DNA of 64,000 nt from Prevotella lacticifex (GTDB lineage: Bacteria; Bacteroidota; Bacteroidia; Bacteroidales; Bacteroidaceae), in assembly GCF_019973375.1 (NCBI RefSeq), contig NZ_BPTV01000003.1:273459-337458 (forward strand), read 5' to 3'. Both the position numbers and the translations under genes were made by a program. Shown here piece by piece: positions 17,178-26,497 of this stretch. Every line of letters starts with the position of its first letter. The first letter of the stretch is position 1. The notes below the pieces were generated by a model. The model was not told the origin of the DNA, ran no database searches, and saw nothing but the letters and a program-made list of their open reading frames with translations.

Positions 17178-17431
17178 CAAAAGGTTAATAGATTGTTTAG
17201 GTTAGTAGTAATAGATTTAGGTTTTTAGTTTTAATTTCCGAAACAAGAGAGATTGTTTCATTCATAGGTTTAGTTTTTGGTTAAAGATTGATTTTAAATT
17301 CAGGTTACATTTCGATGCTGATGAGGGGGAATGCCGTGAGGCATGAACCTGAAATCAAGCACGAACGTTCTCAATGAAAGGAGAACTGTTTACCGCCAGA
17401 CTTGTGTAAAGTCTGACGGTTTTGCTTTTTA
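17178..17431 (+). ncRNA. structured RNA, about 250 nt, unassigned (sRNA or attenuating leader)
   Basis: This unit is bounded by a consensus promoter and an intrinsic terminator and lacks a credible ORF. Predicted elements in order are: hairpin GAAACAA/TTGTTTC (about 17239-17258); a stem TTCAGGTT/AACCTGAA (about 17300-17352) holding an ATGCC-GTGA-GGCAT hairpin and a purine-rich loop; hairpin GTTCTC/GAGAAC (about 17367-17387); and the terminator. No known riboswitch or 6S/tmRNA/SRP/RNase P core was recognised. It ends 158 bases before the glycosyltransferase start, so it may be a terminating leader of that gene. Confidence 0.6.
17393..17431 (+). terminator. intrinsic terminator of the 17.2-kb RNA
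   Basis: 17393-17403 pairs with 17409-17419 (11 bp with one C-A mismatch) around a five-base loop, followed by TTTTGCTTTTT. Confidence 0.75.
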
Positions 17432-17589
17432 GCCGACAAGACAATTTCTTGTTTATCGGCGTACGGCTATCGCAAGTTTCATCTTGCAGACTCTCGTAAG
17501 TATCATTTTCACACTTTCTTAAAGTATCTGACAACAGATAGAAACATTATCTGTCTACTTTTGTCATCGGTTAACAAAAGAAAAGGATA

Positions 17590-18723
17590 ATGAAAGTACT
17601 ATTTGTGATACAAGGTGAGGGCCGCGGCCACCTGACCCAGGCCCTCACTTTAGAGAAGATACTGAGGGACAACGGCCATGAGGTCGTGGGTATGTTAGTA
17701 GGAAAGAGCAGGAGCCGCACCCTACCGGCATTCTTCACGGCAAGGGGCAAGGCTCCGGTGACGACATTCAGCAGTCCGAACTTTGTGCCTTCGAAGGACG
17801 GATGCCACATCGGACACGTCAAGTCCACATTATATAATATAGTACGGCTGCCTAAATACGCACGGAGCATGATGACAATCATGAACGCTATATTCTACAG
17901 CAGTGCCGACATCGTGGTCAACTTTTACGAGATTATGTGCAGTCTGACCTACGCTTTCTTCCGCCCAACAGTACCGGAGGTGTGCATCGGACACCAGTAT
18001 ATGTTTCTTCATCCCGACTTCACCTTCCCCAAGGCCCACCCCCACAGCCGCTGGTGGCTGCGCTTCTTCACCCGTCTGACGGCTCTCGGGGCCTCGCGCG
18101 TCTTAGCTTTGTCGATGAGTCCATGTACCGATGCCGCCGACCAGAAGCTCACCGTCGTGCCGCCACTGATGCGCGACGAGGTCAAGGAGGCCACCTGTCA
18201 ACGGGGCGATTACATCACGGGCTACATCCTCAACGCCGGATTCGCCGAGTCGGTGAGGCAATGGCACGAGAGGCATCCGGAGGTGAGGATGCAGTTTTTC
18301 TGGGATAAGGCCGGAGCCGACAGGGCGACAAAAATCGACGACACGCTGTCGTTCCATCTCATCGACGACAAAGCGTTCATCTGTTCCCTTGCCGGATGCA
18401 TGGCCTACGCCACGACCGGCGGATTCGAGTCGGTGTGCGAGGCGATGTATATGGGTAAGCCGGCGCTGATGGTACCGGCCCATATCGAGCAGGAATGCAA
18501 CGCTTTCGATGCCGAGCAACATGGGGCGGGAACAGCAAGTGAGGAGTTCGACCTCGACAGACTGCTCGATTTCGCGAAGGATTACCACACTAATGAGGCA
18601 TTCCGACAGTGGGAGGACTCGGCATCCATGAGGATAATAGCCATCCTCGAGAACGTCAGCTGCGACGGACAGGTCAACGCTGAGCTGACGGTATGGCGAA
18701 ACGGACTGAGCGGAATGATGTAA
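17590..18723 (+). CDS. glycosyltransferase (MGT/UGT-like, GT-B fold)
   Basis: A 377-residue cytoplasmic protein. The N-terminus KVLFVIQGEGRGHLTQALTLEKIL is the glycine-rich start of a GT-B fold like that of MurG/UGT-type transferases. The C-terminal half has the donor-binding pattern CMAYATTGGFESVCEAMYMGKPALMVPAHIEQECNA (about residues 276-312). No signal peptide or membrane helix. Acceptor and sugar are unknown. Upstream DNA between 17432 and 17589 contains another hairpin (ACAGATA/TATCTGT, about 17534-17554) and a TACTTTTG box (17556-17563). It may be controlled by the RNA unit at 17178-17431. Confidence 0.85.
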   Translation: MKVLFVIQGEGRGHLTQALTLEKILRDNGHEVVGMLVGKSRSRTLPAFFTARGKAPVTTFSSPNFVPSKDGCHIGHVKSTLYNIVRLPKYARSMMTIMNAIFYSSADIVVNFYEIMCSLTYAFFRPTVPEVCIGHQYMFLHPDFTFPKAHPHSRWWLRFFTRLTALGASRVLALSMSPCTDAADQKLTVVPPLMRDEVKEATCQRGDYITGYILNAGFAESVRQWHERHPEVRMQFFWDKAGADRATKIDDTLSFHLIDDKAFICSLAGCMAYATTGGFESVCEAMYMGKPALMVPAHIEQECNAFDAEQHGAGTASEEFDLDRLLDFAKDYHTNEAFRQWEDSASMRIIAILENVSCDGQVNAELTVWRNGLSGMM

Positions 18724-18872
18724 TGTCATGCCATGTCAGTCAGCATTTAAATGAAAGAGCCGTGCAGGACATGCTAAAAAAGTGGGACGATGATAACTGC
18801 ATTCAAAGATTTTTCGTAACTTTACACCCACATTTGACAACAGCATTAAGCCAACAAAAAATCAAGATAAAG

Positions 18873-19361
18873 ATGAAAGACTTTGCAGCCATAGACTTCG
18901 AGACCGCCAACTTCGAGCGGACCAGCGTTTGCGCCGTGGGCGTTGTAGTAGTCAGAGACGGGAGAAAGGTCGACACCTTCTACTCGCTTATCCATCCCGA
19001 ACCCAACTATTACAACTACCGTTGCTCCAGCGTCAATGGCTTGTGCCGTGAGGACACCGAGGAAGCCCCGGTCTTTCCCGACGTGTGGAGGCAGATAGAA
19101 CCGAAGATTGAGGGTCTGCCACTCGTAGCCCACAATAAGGCTTTCGACGAGAACTGCTTGAAAGCCGTCTTTCGCATGTACCAGATGGACTACCCCGATT
19201 ATCCGTTCTATTGCACACTTATACGCTCACGCCAGGTGTGGCCGGCAGGACATCACAACCTCGACATCATCGCCGAGCGCTGCGGTTACGACCTGAAGAA
19301 CCACCACCACGCCCTCGCTGATGCCGAGGCTTGTGCTGCAATAGCTTTAAAAATATTGTGA
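18873..19361 (+). CDS. DEDDh-type 3'-5' exonuclease (DNA polymerase III epsilon-like)
   Basis: A 162-residue stand-alone exonuclease domain. Exo I is AAIDFETAN (Asp8, Glu10), Exo II is VAHNKAFDENCL (Asp), and Exo III is HHALADAEACA (His and Asp). All five metal/catalytic positions are present. It lacks the polymerase alpha-binding tail of DnaQ, so it is probably a general DNA or RNA trimming or proofreading nuclease. The ATG at 18873 begins directly at the first strand; the frame back to 18693 overlaps the glycosyltransferase end and lacks homology. A TAACTTTA box lies about 45 bases upstream. Confidence 0.9.
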   Translation: MKDFAAIDFETANFERTSVCAVGVVVVRDGRKVDTFYSLIHPEPNYYNYRCSSVNGLCREDTEEAPVFPDVWRQIEPKIEGLPLVAHNKAFDENCLKAVFRMYQMDYPDYPFYCTLIRSRQVWPAGHHNLDIIAERCGYDLKNHHHALADAEACAAIALKIL

Positions 19362-19439
19362 ATCACCGGATAGACGCATAGGTGCTGATACTATAAGTCA
19401 GCAAGTCAGCATCTATCAGGCAACCACATTATTATATAG

Positions 19440-20930
19440 TTACTTCACCGTCAGCTTGTCGAACGGCTTCAGGATGTCGAAGATTTTCGCACGGATGGCC
19501 TCTACACCACCCTTGACATCCGACTCGATGTTCAGTGGCAGCACCGGATCGTGGAGGCTCATCCTCAGGAGGAACCATCCGCGCTCGTCGTCGTTGCCAC
19601 AACTGACACGCACGCCCTCGTAGTTCGGCTCCACGAGATGCCAGCCGCTGATGCCGGCAGCAGTCTCCTTAACGTAGTCGAGGACGCGACGGCCATAGTC
19701 CTGGACATCGGCGGCGGTGACCGTAAACCTTATCTCGGTGCTCTCGGCAGGCTGACGCAGGGTGGCGATAAGGTCCTGGAGTTCCTTGCCCTCAGCGCGC
19801 AGACGGGCTGCCTGGACAATGAGTTTGGCCACGAGATAAGCACCGTCGTCGAGGAAATAGTTCTCGCGCAGGGCGCAGTGGCCCGATGTCTCTATAGCCA
19901 GCCAGCACTCCTCACCGTTTTTGTTGAGGCGTATGCCCTCGTCGATGACGTTCTTGTATCCCCGTTTAAAGCGGTGGTGCTTGCCGCCTTTGGCCGCAAT
20001 GAACTCAGCGAGGCCGTCAGAGGTGACACTGTCGGTGACAACGGTGCTTCCGGGATGCTCGCTGAGGATGACAGCAGCGATGAGAGCGATGAGCGAGTTG
20101 CGGTTGATGGGATCGCCATGACGGTCGACGATGGCCGAGCGGTCGACATCGGTGTCGAAGATGATGCCAAGGTCGGCATGGCTGTTGACGACGGCCTGGC
20201 ATATCGACTCCATAGCCTCCTTATTCTCGGGGTTCGGAATATGATTCGGAAAACGGCCGTCGGGATTGATAAACTGACTGCCGGTGGTGTCGGCACCGAG
20301 ACTCTTCAGTACGTCGACGAAGAAGCCGCCATTGCCGTTACCGGCATCGACGACGATGTGCATTCCGGCCAATGGATGGTCGTGGTCGGCGGCATTGACC
20401 TCACGGCGTATATAATCGGTGAGATGGGCTTTATAGCGTGTCATGAAATCGTAGTCGACTGAACGGCCTCCGTCGGCAGCTTCGGGCAGATCGCCCTTCT
20501 CTGCAATGTCGAGAATCTCGGCAATATCCTGTTTCTCAAGGCCTCCGTCGCGGGTGAAGAACTTTATACCGTTGCGGTTGAACGGCAGATGGCTGGCTGT
20601 GATCATTACTCCGCCAGTTACCGGCTGACGGTCGTCGACAGTAGTCATGAACATTGCCGGGGTTGAAGCCAGTCCACAGTCGTAGACGGTGAGCCCCACC
20701 GCTGTAGCGCCCTCGATGAATGCCTTTTTTAGTTCCGGGCCAGAGAGACGCGAGTCGGTACCGACGGCTAACGTCGGATGATCCGAAGGATAATGTCGTC
20801 CAAGCCAGGTAGTAAAGGCTTTGGCCACCACAGTGGCCACTTCCGGTGTAAGGTTCACATGTTCGCCGGCAACGCCTTCAAGGGCGACGCCACGGATGTC
20901 TGATCCGTTTTGAAGTTTCTTCCAGTTCAT
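19440..20930 (-). CDS. phosphomannomutase/phosphoglucomutase
   Basis: A 496-residue alpha-D-phosphohexomutase that interconverts hexose 6- and 1-phosphates through a phosphoserine. The active loop is GGVMITASHLPFNRNGIKF with Ser113. The Mg2+ loop is FDTDVDRSA (Asp259, 261, 263), and the sugar-binding loop is AIETSGHCALRENYFLDDGA. Length is slightly above the usual 460, mainly in the last domain. The SHLP in place of the usual SHNP around the serine is the form common in Bacteroidetes homologues. Monocistronic; a TACCTTTA -7-like box is upstream. Whether glucose or mannose is preferred is not decidable. Confidence 0.9.
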   Translation of the reverse strand: MNWKKLQNGSDIRGVALEGVAGEHVNLTPEVATVVAKAFTTWLGRHYPSDHPTLAVGTDSRLSGPELKKAFIEGATAVGLTVYDCGLASTPAMFMTTVDDRQPVTGGVMITASHLPFNRNGIKFFTRDGGLEKQDIAEILDIAEKGDLPEAADGGRSVDYDFMTRYKAHLTDYIRREVNAADHDHPLAGMHIVVDAGNGNGGFFVDVLKSLGADTTGSQFINPDGRFPNHIPNPENKEAMESICQAVVNSHADLGIIFDTDVDRSAIVDRHGDPINRNSLIALIAAVILSEHPGSTVVTDSVTSDGLAEFIAAKGGKHHRFKRGYKNVIDEGIRLNKNGEECWLAIETSGHCALRENYFLDDGAYLVAKLIVQAARLRAEGKELQDLIATLRQPAESTEIRFTVTAADVQDYGRRVLDYVKETAAGISGWHLVEPNYEGVRVSCGNDDERGWFLLRMSLHDPVLPLNIESDVKGGVEAIRAKIFDILKPFDKLTVK

Positions 20931-21087
20931 TAGTGATTGCTATAAATAATGATTTAAACAATGTAAAGGTAGTGGAAAAAAGCGAGACCTCCAAAAGTTT
21001 TAAAGAAAATAAACAATAAGAGCGGGAAAACTCAAACGTTTACGTTTTTTTATGCTTAAAATCTGTACATATTTCGTGGGAAATTAC

Positions 21088-21095
21088 TACTTTTG
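21088..21095 (+). promoter_or_regulatory. -7 box of uxaB
   Basis: TACTTTTG fits TAnnTTTG and lies 39 bases upstream of the ATG at 21135. No convincing -33 element is seen, which may mean an activator is needed. Confidence 0.45.
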
Positions 21096-21134
21096 CACTT
21101 AGTAAAACACATCAAAAAAATTATTGCTAACATT

Positions 21135-22625
21135 ATGTCAAAACTTCAATCATTGAACAAGCGTACGGCTCCTAAGAGCGTGATGCCTGAGAGAATCATT
21201 CAGTTTGGTGAGGGCAACTTCCTTCGCGCATTTGTCGACTGGATCATCTATAACATGGACCAGAAGACCAACTTCAACTCAAGCGTTGTTGTCGTGCAGC
21301 CTATCAACCGCGGTATGGTTGACTGGCTCAACGGTCAGGACTGCCTCTATCACGTCAATCTCCAGGGCAAGGAGAACGGTCAGCCGGTTAATACCTTGAC
21401 TCGTATCGATGTCATCAGCCGCGCTCTGAACCCATACACTCAGAATCAGGCCTTTATGGCTTTGGCTGAGCAGCCCGAGATGCGTTTCATCATCTCCAAC
21501 ACCACCGAGGCTGGTATCAACTTCGACCCTGAGTGCAAGTTCAGCGACGCACCGGCAGCATCTTATCCCGGTAAACTCGTCCAGCTGCTCTTCCACCGCT
21601 ATAAGTTCTTTGGCGGCGACCCGACAAAGGGTATGATCATCATGCCATGTGAGCTTATCTTCCTCAACGGCCATCATCTGAAGGAGTGCATCTACCAGTA
21701 TATCGAGCTCTGGAAGGAAGACTTAGGTGCCGACTACGAAGGCTTCAAGAAGTGGTTCACCGACGACTGCTTCGTATGCGCTACTCTCGTCGACCGTATC
21801 GTACCGGGATTCCCACGCGACACCATCAGCGAGATTCAGCAGAAGATTGGCTACAAGGACAATCTCGTCGTCAAGGCCGAGAGTTTCCACCTCTGGGTTA
21901 TCGAGAAGGCCGAGAACATGACCATCGAGCAGATGAAGGAAGAGTTCCCAGCCGACAAGGCCGGCCTCCACGTTCTCATCACCGACAACGAGAAACCATA
22001 CCACGCACGTAAGGTGACGCTCCTCAACGGCCCTCACACAGTGCTCTCACCGGTGGCTTTCCTCAGCGGTGTCAACATCGTTCGTGATGCCTGCGAGCAC
22101 CCAGTCATCGGCAAGTTCATCCATAAGGTACAGTTCGACGAGCTCATGCAGACCCTCGACCTGCCGATGGAAGAGCTGCAGAAGTTCGCTTCTGACGTTC
22201 TCGAGCGCTTCGAGAATCCGTTCGTCGACCACCAGGTGACAAGCATCATGCTCAACAGCTTCCCGAAATACGAGACCCGCGACCTGCCAGGACTGAAGAT
22301 TTACCTCCAGCGCAAGGGCGAGCTGCCTCAGGGACTGGTATTCGGTCTGGCTGCCATCATCACCTACTACAAGGGCGGTACGCGCGCCGACGGCACAGCT
22401 ATCGTGCCTAACGACGACCAGAAGATTATGGATCTGCTCAAAGAGCTCTGGGCTACCGGCGACACACAGAAGGTGGCTGAGGGTGTTCTCGGCGCTACTG
22501 ACGTCATCTGGAAGGAGAGCAAGCAGAACCTCAACGAGATTCCTGGTCTCACCGACCTCGTAAAGGCCGACCTCGACCTCATCCAGGAGAAGGGTATGCT
22601 CGAGGCTGTGAAGACTATTCTCTAA
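21135..22625 (+). CDS. uxaB: tagaturonate reductase (altronate oxidoreductase)
   Basis: A 496-residue mannitol-dehydrogenase-superfamily enzyme reducing tagaturonate to altronate with NADH, in galacturonate catabolism. Signatures are PERIIQFGEGNFLRAFVDWII (NAD-binding N-terminus), FIISNTTEAGI, CELIFLNGHHLKE, FVCATLVDRIVPGFPRD and the C-domain LNGPHTVLSPVAFLSG. Length matches UxaB. The ATG at 21135 (MSKLQSLNKR) is used rather than the in-frame start at 21093, which lies in the promoter. It is isolated: no uxaA or uxaC is adjacent, so the pathway must be completed elsewhere. High expression is suggested by its even, C-ending codon use. Confidence 0.92.
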   Translation: MSKLQSLNKRTAPKSVMPERIIQFGEGNFLRAFVDWIIYNMDQKTNFNSSVVVVQPINRGMVDWLNGQDCLYHVNLQGKENGQPVNTLTRIDVISRALNPYTQNQAFMALAEQPEMRFIISNTTEAGINFDPECKFSDAPAASYPGKLVQLLFHRYKFFGGDPTKGMIIMPCELIFLNGHHLKECIYQYIELWKEDLGADYEGFKKWFTDDCFVCATLVDRIVPGFPRDTISEIQQKIGYKDNLVVKAESFHLWVIEKAENMTIEQMKEEFPADKAGLHVLITDNEKPYHARKVTLLNGPHTVLSPVAFLSGVNIVRDACEHPVIGKFIHKVQFDELMQTLDLPMEELQKFASDVLERFENPFVDHQVTSIMLNSFPKYETRDLPGLKIYLQRKGELPQGLVFGLAAIITYYKGGTRADGTAIVPNDDQKIMDLLKELWATGDTQKVAEGVLGATDVIWKESKQNLNEIPGLTDLVKADLDLIQEKGMLEAVKTIL

Positions 22626-22641
22626 TGACATTGACAACAGG

Positions 22642-22766
22642 GCACCACCTCCGGCCGTGACCGGAAAAGCATAAACAGGTGGTGCACCGAAAGAATAAGA
22701 GGAGAACCTCTGTCCGGTTTTACCGTAAAGGTTGAGCCAGACAGGGGTCTCCCCTCTTTTCTTTTC
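22642..22766 (+). terminator. double-hairpin terminator after uxaB
   Basis: There are two consecutive stems. The first pairs 22642-22650 with 22677-22685 (9 bp perfect) around an inner CCGG/CCGG hairpin. The second pairs 22698-22717 with 22737-22757 (about 20 bp, one bulge and a few mismatches) around TTTAC/GTAAA. TTTTCTTTTC follows, so the second is a good intrinsic terminator. Confidence 0.65.
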
Positions 22767-23046
22767 AACACTCAACTATTCATTTCATCAATTACCACCT
22801 ATTCAAAATTAAATCTATCGTCAATATTTCAAGAAAGCCATCACAGTCCATTTAAAACCCAAAACAATACTTTTGAGATATTCAGACAACTCATTCAGAG
22901 GCGTTAAACAATACATTTGGGTAAGCGAGATCTTCCGTTTCGATGGTTCGAACAAAACAATTCGCAAGTATAGCTGCCAACTTCGGCATGTCTGACAATT
23001 CATTCCGATTATCAACAATTCATTTCAACTCAAAACCATTTACATC
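22767..23046. other. AT-rich leader region before the addA-like gene
   Basis: No gene. Several short copies of a CAATTCATT-like string occur near 22998-23026. No consensus promoter with both boxes is evident. Confidence 0.4.
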
Positions 23047-26000
23047 ATGAACACACCACCATCAGTATCTGAGGAACCGGCAAAGACCGCCGCCACCAAA
23101 CCGCTGACCGTTTATAAAGCCTCGGCAGGATCGGGAAAGACATTCACCCTCGCCGTGGAATACATCAGTCTGCTCGTGAAAAAGCCCGATGCATACCGCG
23201 AAATCCTCGCCGTGACCTTCACCAATAAGGCCACAGCGGAGATGAAAATGCGTATAATCTCGCAACTTTACGGCATTGCCAACAACTGCGAGGGCTCACA
23301 AGGCTACCTCGATGCCGTGAAGAAAAAGACAGGATGGAACAACGACAACGTCATCCGAGAGCGTTGCGCCACCGCCCTGCGGCTGCTCATGCACCACTAC
23401 CACGACTTCCACGTCCAGACCATCGATGCTTTCTTCCAGCGTGTGCTGCGCAATCTTGCCCACGAGCTCGACTTAGCTAACAGCTTGCGTGTCAGCCTCA
23501 ACGACAAAGAAGTGGAGGATGAGGCCGTCGACGAGATGATTCAAAGTCTCGGTCCTACGAGCAAGGAGCTGAAATGGATAACCGACTATATCAACACCAA
23601 TATCGACGACAATAAAAGTTGGAATGTCATCGGACAGATAAAAGAGTTCGGAAACAATATTTTCCAAGATTTTTACAAGAAACATCGTACAACCCTCGAC
23701 GAGAAACTCAACGACAAAAAGTTCTTCGGTGCTTTCACGGCACGACTTCGCCGTCAGCGCGACGATGCCAAGAAGAGAATTTCCGACTCGGCCCAGCGCA
23801 TCCTCGACAAGCTCGACGAGAACGGCATGAACGACCCCGACGTATTCTCCTATGGAACGAGGGGCAGTATACTGATGACCATAAGGAGGGTGGCCGACGG
23901 CATATTCGACGGTCAGCCCACCGGCAGCCGCATTGCCTCAGCCATCGACGACGCTAAGAAATGGGCAAAGAAAGGCTCTCCGCAAGCCGACAGCCTCATA
24001 GCTCTCGCCGACAGCTGTCTGTGCAACTGGCTCAGCGAGATGGAGGATTCGAGACACAGAGAATGGAAAAACTACGAGAGTGCCGTCCTCACCCTACGCC
24101 ATCTCTCCCAGCTCCGACTGCTGAGAGCCATAGGCAGTACCGTTGACGCCCTCAACCACGATGCCGGACGATTTCCGCTCAGCGAGACACAAATGCTACT
24201 CAACGAGTTTATCAAGGACCAGGACGCTCCGTTCATCTTCGAGAAAATCGGCACCCGACTCCAGCATATCATGATTGACGAGTTCCAGGACACGAGTACC
24301 GTGCAGTGGGACAACTTCAAAGTACTCCTCAAGAACTGCATCAGCGAGCAGGACAGCCACTCGCTCATCGTCGGCGACGTCAAACAGAGCATCTACCGGT
24401 GGCGAAACGGCGACTGGCGGCTGATAAACCGTTTCGTCGGCGACGACGACCGACGCGACATAAAGGACCGCAACAACGGCTTTGCCGACTATCTCGTCAA
24501 TGTCACCACTCTCGACCGCAACTACCGTTCTAAGGGGCGCGTCGTCAATTTCAACAATAAGTTCTTCGTTGAGGCCGCCACTCAGGAGGGTGATCGGCTG
24601 AGAGCCGACGGACTGAAGGACGAGGATGTCGACCAGTTGCTGTCGGCCTATTCCGATGTTGTTCAGGACTTTAACGAAGATGATGTCAGCGGAAGCGTGA
24701 GGATAACGCTTCTTCCGTCGACGAGCAGCAAAAAGAAAAACAACGACGGTGACGATGATAGGACAGAGGAGGCCGTCAGCTATCGCGAGAAAGTCATTGG
24801 CACAGTCCTCGACACCGTAGCCGACATGATCGGCCGCGGTATCGCCACGAAGAAGATCGCCATCCTCGTCAGGGCCAACAAGGAGATTCCCGACATCGCC
24901 GATGCCTTTGCCAAGGACGACCGCCTCAAGGACGTGCGGCTGGTATCCGACGAGGCTTTCCGCCTCGACAGTTCCATTGCCGTCAACATGATTATCACCG
25001 CCATGCGCCTGCTGCTGCGCAACGACGACAGTGTGGCACGGGCCGAACTGGCGAAAAACTACCACGAATACATATTGAAGGACGGACTCACGGCCACAAA
25101 ACTCATTATGAGCCGCGAACAGATTGACTCCCAGCTGCCTAAGGAGTTTGTCGAGAAAATCGATGAGTTAGCAGCGAAGCCCGTCACCGACCTCGTCGAT
25201 AAGATTATTGAGCTCTTCGGCCTCGACACGCTCACCGACCAGAGCGCATATCTATGCTCCTTCCAGGACGTCCTCGCCAACTTCATGCAGGACGGTCCGT
25301 CCGATATCGCAGCTTTCCTAAGGCAGTGGGACGACACCATCCACCAAAATACGATTCAGAGCGACGAGGTCAACGGCATACGACTTATATCCATCCATAA
25401 GAGCAAGGGTCTGGAGTTTGCCAATGTCATCATACCCTTCTGCGACTGGCAGCTGGAGAAAACGAACACCATCTGGTGCGAGACCGGCAGCAAAGGTGCC
25501 CCCTACGACGAGTTGCCGGTAATACCCGTCGATTTCTCGCAGCAGGCTATGACGGGAACAGTGTACGAAGACGACTATCGCGAGGAGCATCTACAGAACG
25601 TTGTCGACAACCTCAACCTCCTCTATGTGGCGTTCACACGGGCCGGCGAGAACCTCGTAGTCATAGGAAAGCGGAAGAGCACAAAAAACAAAAAGGGCAA
25701 AGACGCCAAGGCCACGGGCAGCAACCGCAGTGAACTGTTGGAAAATTGCCTTGCAAAAGTGGCCGCGGAATGCGGTGCCGAGCTCGTTGTCCCCGACGAC
25801 GACAAGGAACCGATAGACTTCCGCTATGGCGAAATGTATGTCAACCGGGACAACGAGAACAATGAGAAAAAGAAGGACAACGTCTTCGAGCAAGCCCCGG
25901 AATCACGGAAGATAAACTTCTGCAGTTACGACCTGAGCCACAAGACCTTAGACTTTAAGCAGAGCAACGACAGCTATGAGCTCATCAACGGCGATGATGC

Positions 26001-26478
26001 CACCGGCGACGACAAGTACAGGTACATCAAGCTCGGCAATGTTCTCCACAATATCTTCGCCCACATACGCACCACAGCCGACATAGAGCCCCAGCTCAAC
26101 GACATGGAGCAGGAAGGAGTGATATATAGTGAGGAGCTCGATGCCGCACGACTGCGGTCATCGATAGAGCGGGCAATGGCCAATCCACAGGTAAAAGACT
26201 GGTTCTCACCTGGTTGGCAGCTTTACAACGAGTGCGCTATTATCGAATACGATGCCGAGAAGAAGGACCTCATAGAGCATCGGCCCGACCGTGTGATGAC
26301 CGACGGCCACCAGTGGATTGTCGTCGACTTCAAGTTCGGACAGCGCAACGACAGTGCCTATTCCGAGCAGGTGCGGGGATACATCAATCTGCTCCGGCGG
26401 ATGGGCAACGAGAACGTAACGGGATATATATGGTACGTCATGCGCAACGAGATAGTACCCGTGGCCGACGACGAATAA
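23047..26478 (+). CDS. UvrD-type helicase/nuclease, AddA/RecB-like
   Basis: A 1,143-residue ATP-dependent helicase-nuclease subunit. Walker A is YKASAGSGKTFTL (about residues 23-35), motif Ia VTFTNKATAEMK, motif II IDEFQDTS (about 410-417), motif III VGDVKQSIYRWR, and motif VI LLYVAFTRAGENLVV. The C-terminus has a RecB-family nuclease core, EHRPDRVM...WIVVDFKFG (about 1077-1099). With the next gene it forms the Bacteroidetes equivalent of AddAB/RecBCD, which resects double-strand ends for recombination. Spacing to the next gene is 19 bases. Domain order is normal. Confidence 0.9.
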   Translation: MNTPPSVSEEPAKTAATKPLTVYKASAGSGKTFTLAVEYISLLVKKPDAYREILAVTFTNKATAEMKMRIISQLYGIANNCEGSQGYLDAVKKKTGWNNDNVIRERCATALRLLMHHYHDFHVQTIDAFFQRVLRNLAHELDLANSLRVSLNDKEVEDEAVDEMIQSLGPTSKELKWITDYINTNIDDNKSWNVIGQIKEFGNNIFQDFYKKHRTTLDEKLNDKKFFGAFTARLRRQRDDAKKRISDSAQRILDKLDENGMNDPDVFSYGTRGSILMTIRRVADGIFDGQPTGSRIASAIDDAKKWAKKGSPQADSLIALADSCLCNWLSEMEDSRHREWKNYESAVLTLRHLSQLRLLRAIGSTVDALNHDAGRFPLSETQMLLNEFIKDQDAPFIFEKIGTRLQHIMIDEFQDTSTVQWDNFKVLLKNCISEQDSHSLIVGDVKQSIYRWRNGDWRLINRFVGDDDRRDIKDRNNGFADYLVNVTTLDRNYRSKGRVVNFNNKFFVEAATQEGDRLRADGLKDEDVDQLLSAYSDVVQDFNEDDVSGSVRITLLPSTSSKKKNNDGDDDRTEEAVSYREKVIGTVLDTVADMIGRGIATKKIAILVRANKEIPDIADAFAKDDRLKDVRLVSDEAFRLDSSIAVNMIITAMRLLLRNDDSVARAELAKNYHEYILKDGLTATKLIMSREQIDSQLPKEFVEKIDELAAKPVTDLVDKIIELFGLDTLTDQSAYLCSFQDVLANFMQDGPSDIAAFLRQWDDTIHQNTIQSDEVNGIRLISIHKSKGLEFANVIIPFCDWQLEKTNTIWCETGSKGAPYDELPVIPVDFSQQAMTGTVYEDDYREEHLQNVVDNLNLLYVAFTRAGENLVVIGKRKSTKNKKGKDAKATGSNRSELLENCLAKVAAECGAELVVPDDDKEPIDFRYGEMYVNRDNENNEKKKDNVFEQAPESRKINFCSYDLSHKTLDFKQSNDSYELINGDDATGDDKYRYIKLGNVLHNIFAHIRTTADIEPQLNDMEQEGVIYSEELDAARLRSSIERAMANPQVKDWFSPGWQLYNECAIIEYDAEKKDLIEHRPDRVMTDGHQWIVVDFKFGQRNDSAYSEQVRGYINLLRRMGNENVTGYIWYVMRNEIVPVADDE

Positions 26479-26497
26479 ACCGTAGTAAACCCCAACG

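Noticed and set aside
17310..17360. A CTGATGA ... GAAA pattern resembling a hammerhead ribozyme core.
   Set aside because: The stem II that should join the two boxes is only three weak pairs, and the GAAA box is part of a better 8-bp stem (TTCAGGTT/AACCTGAA). No stem I or III fits around it.
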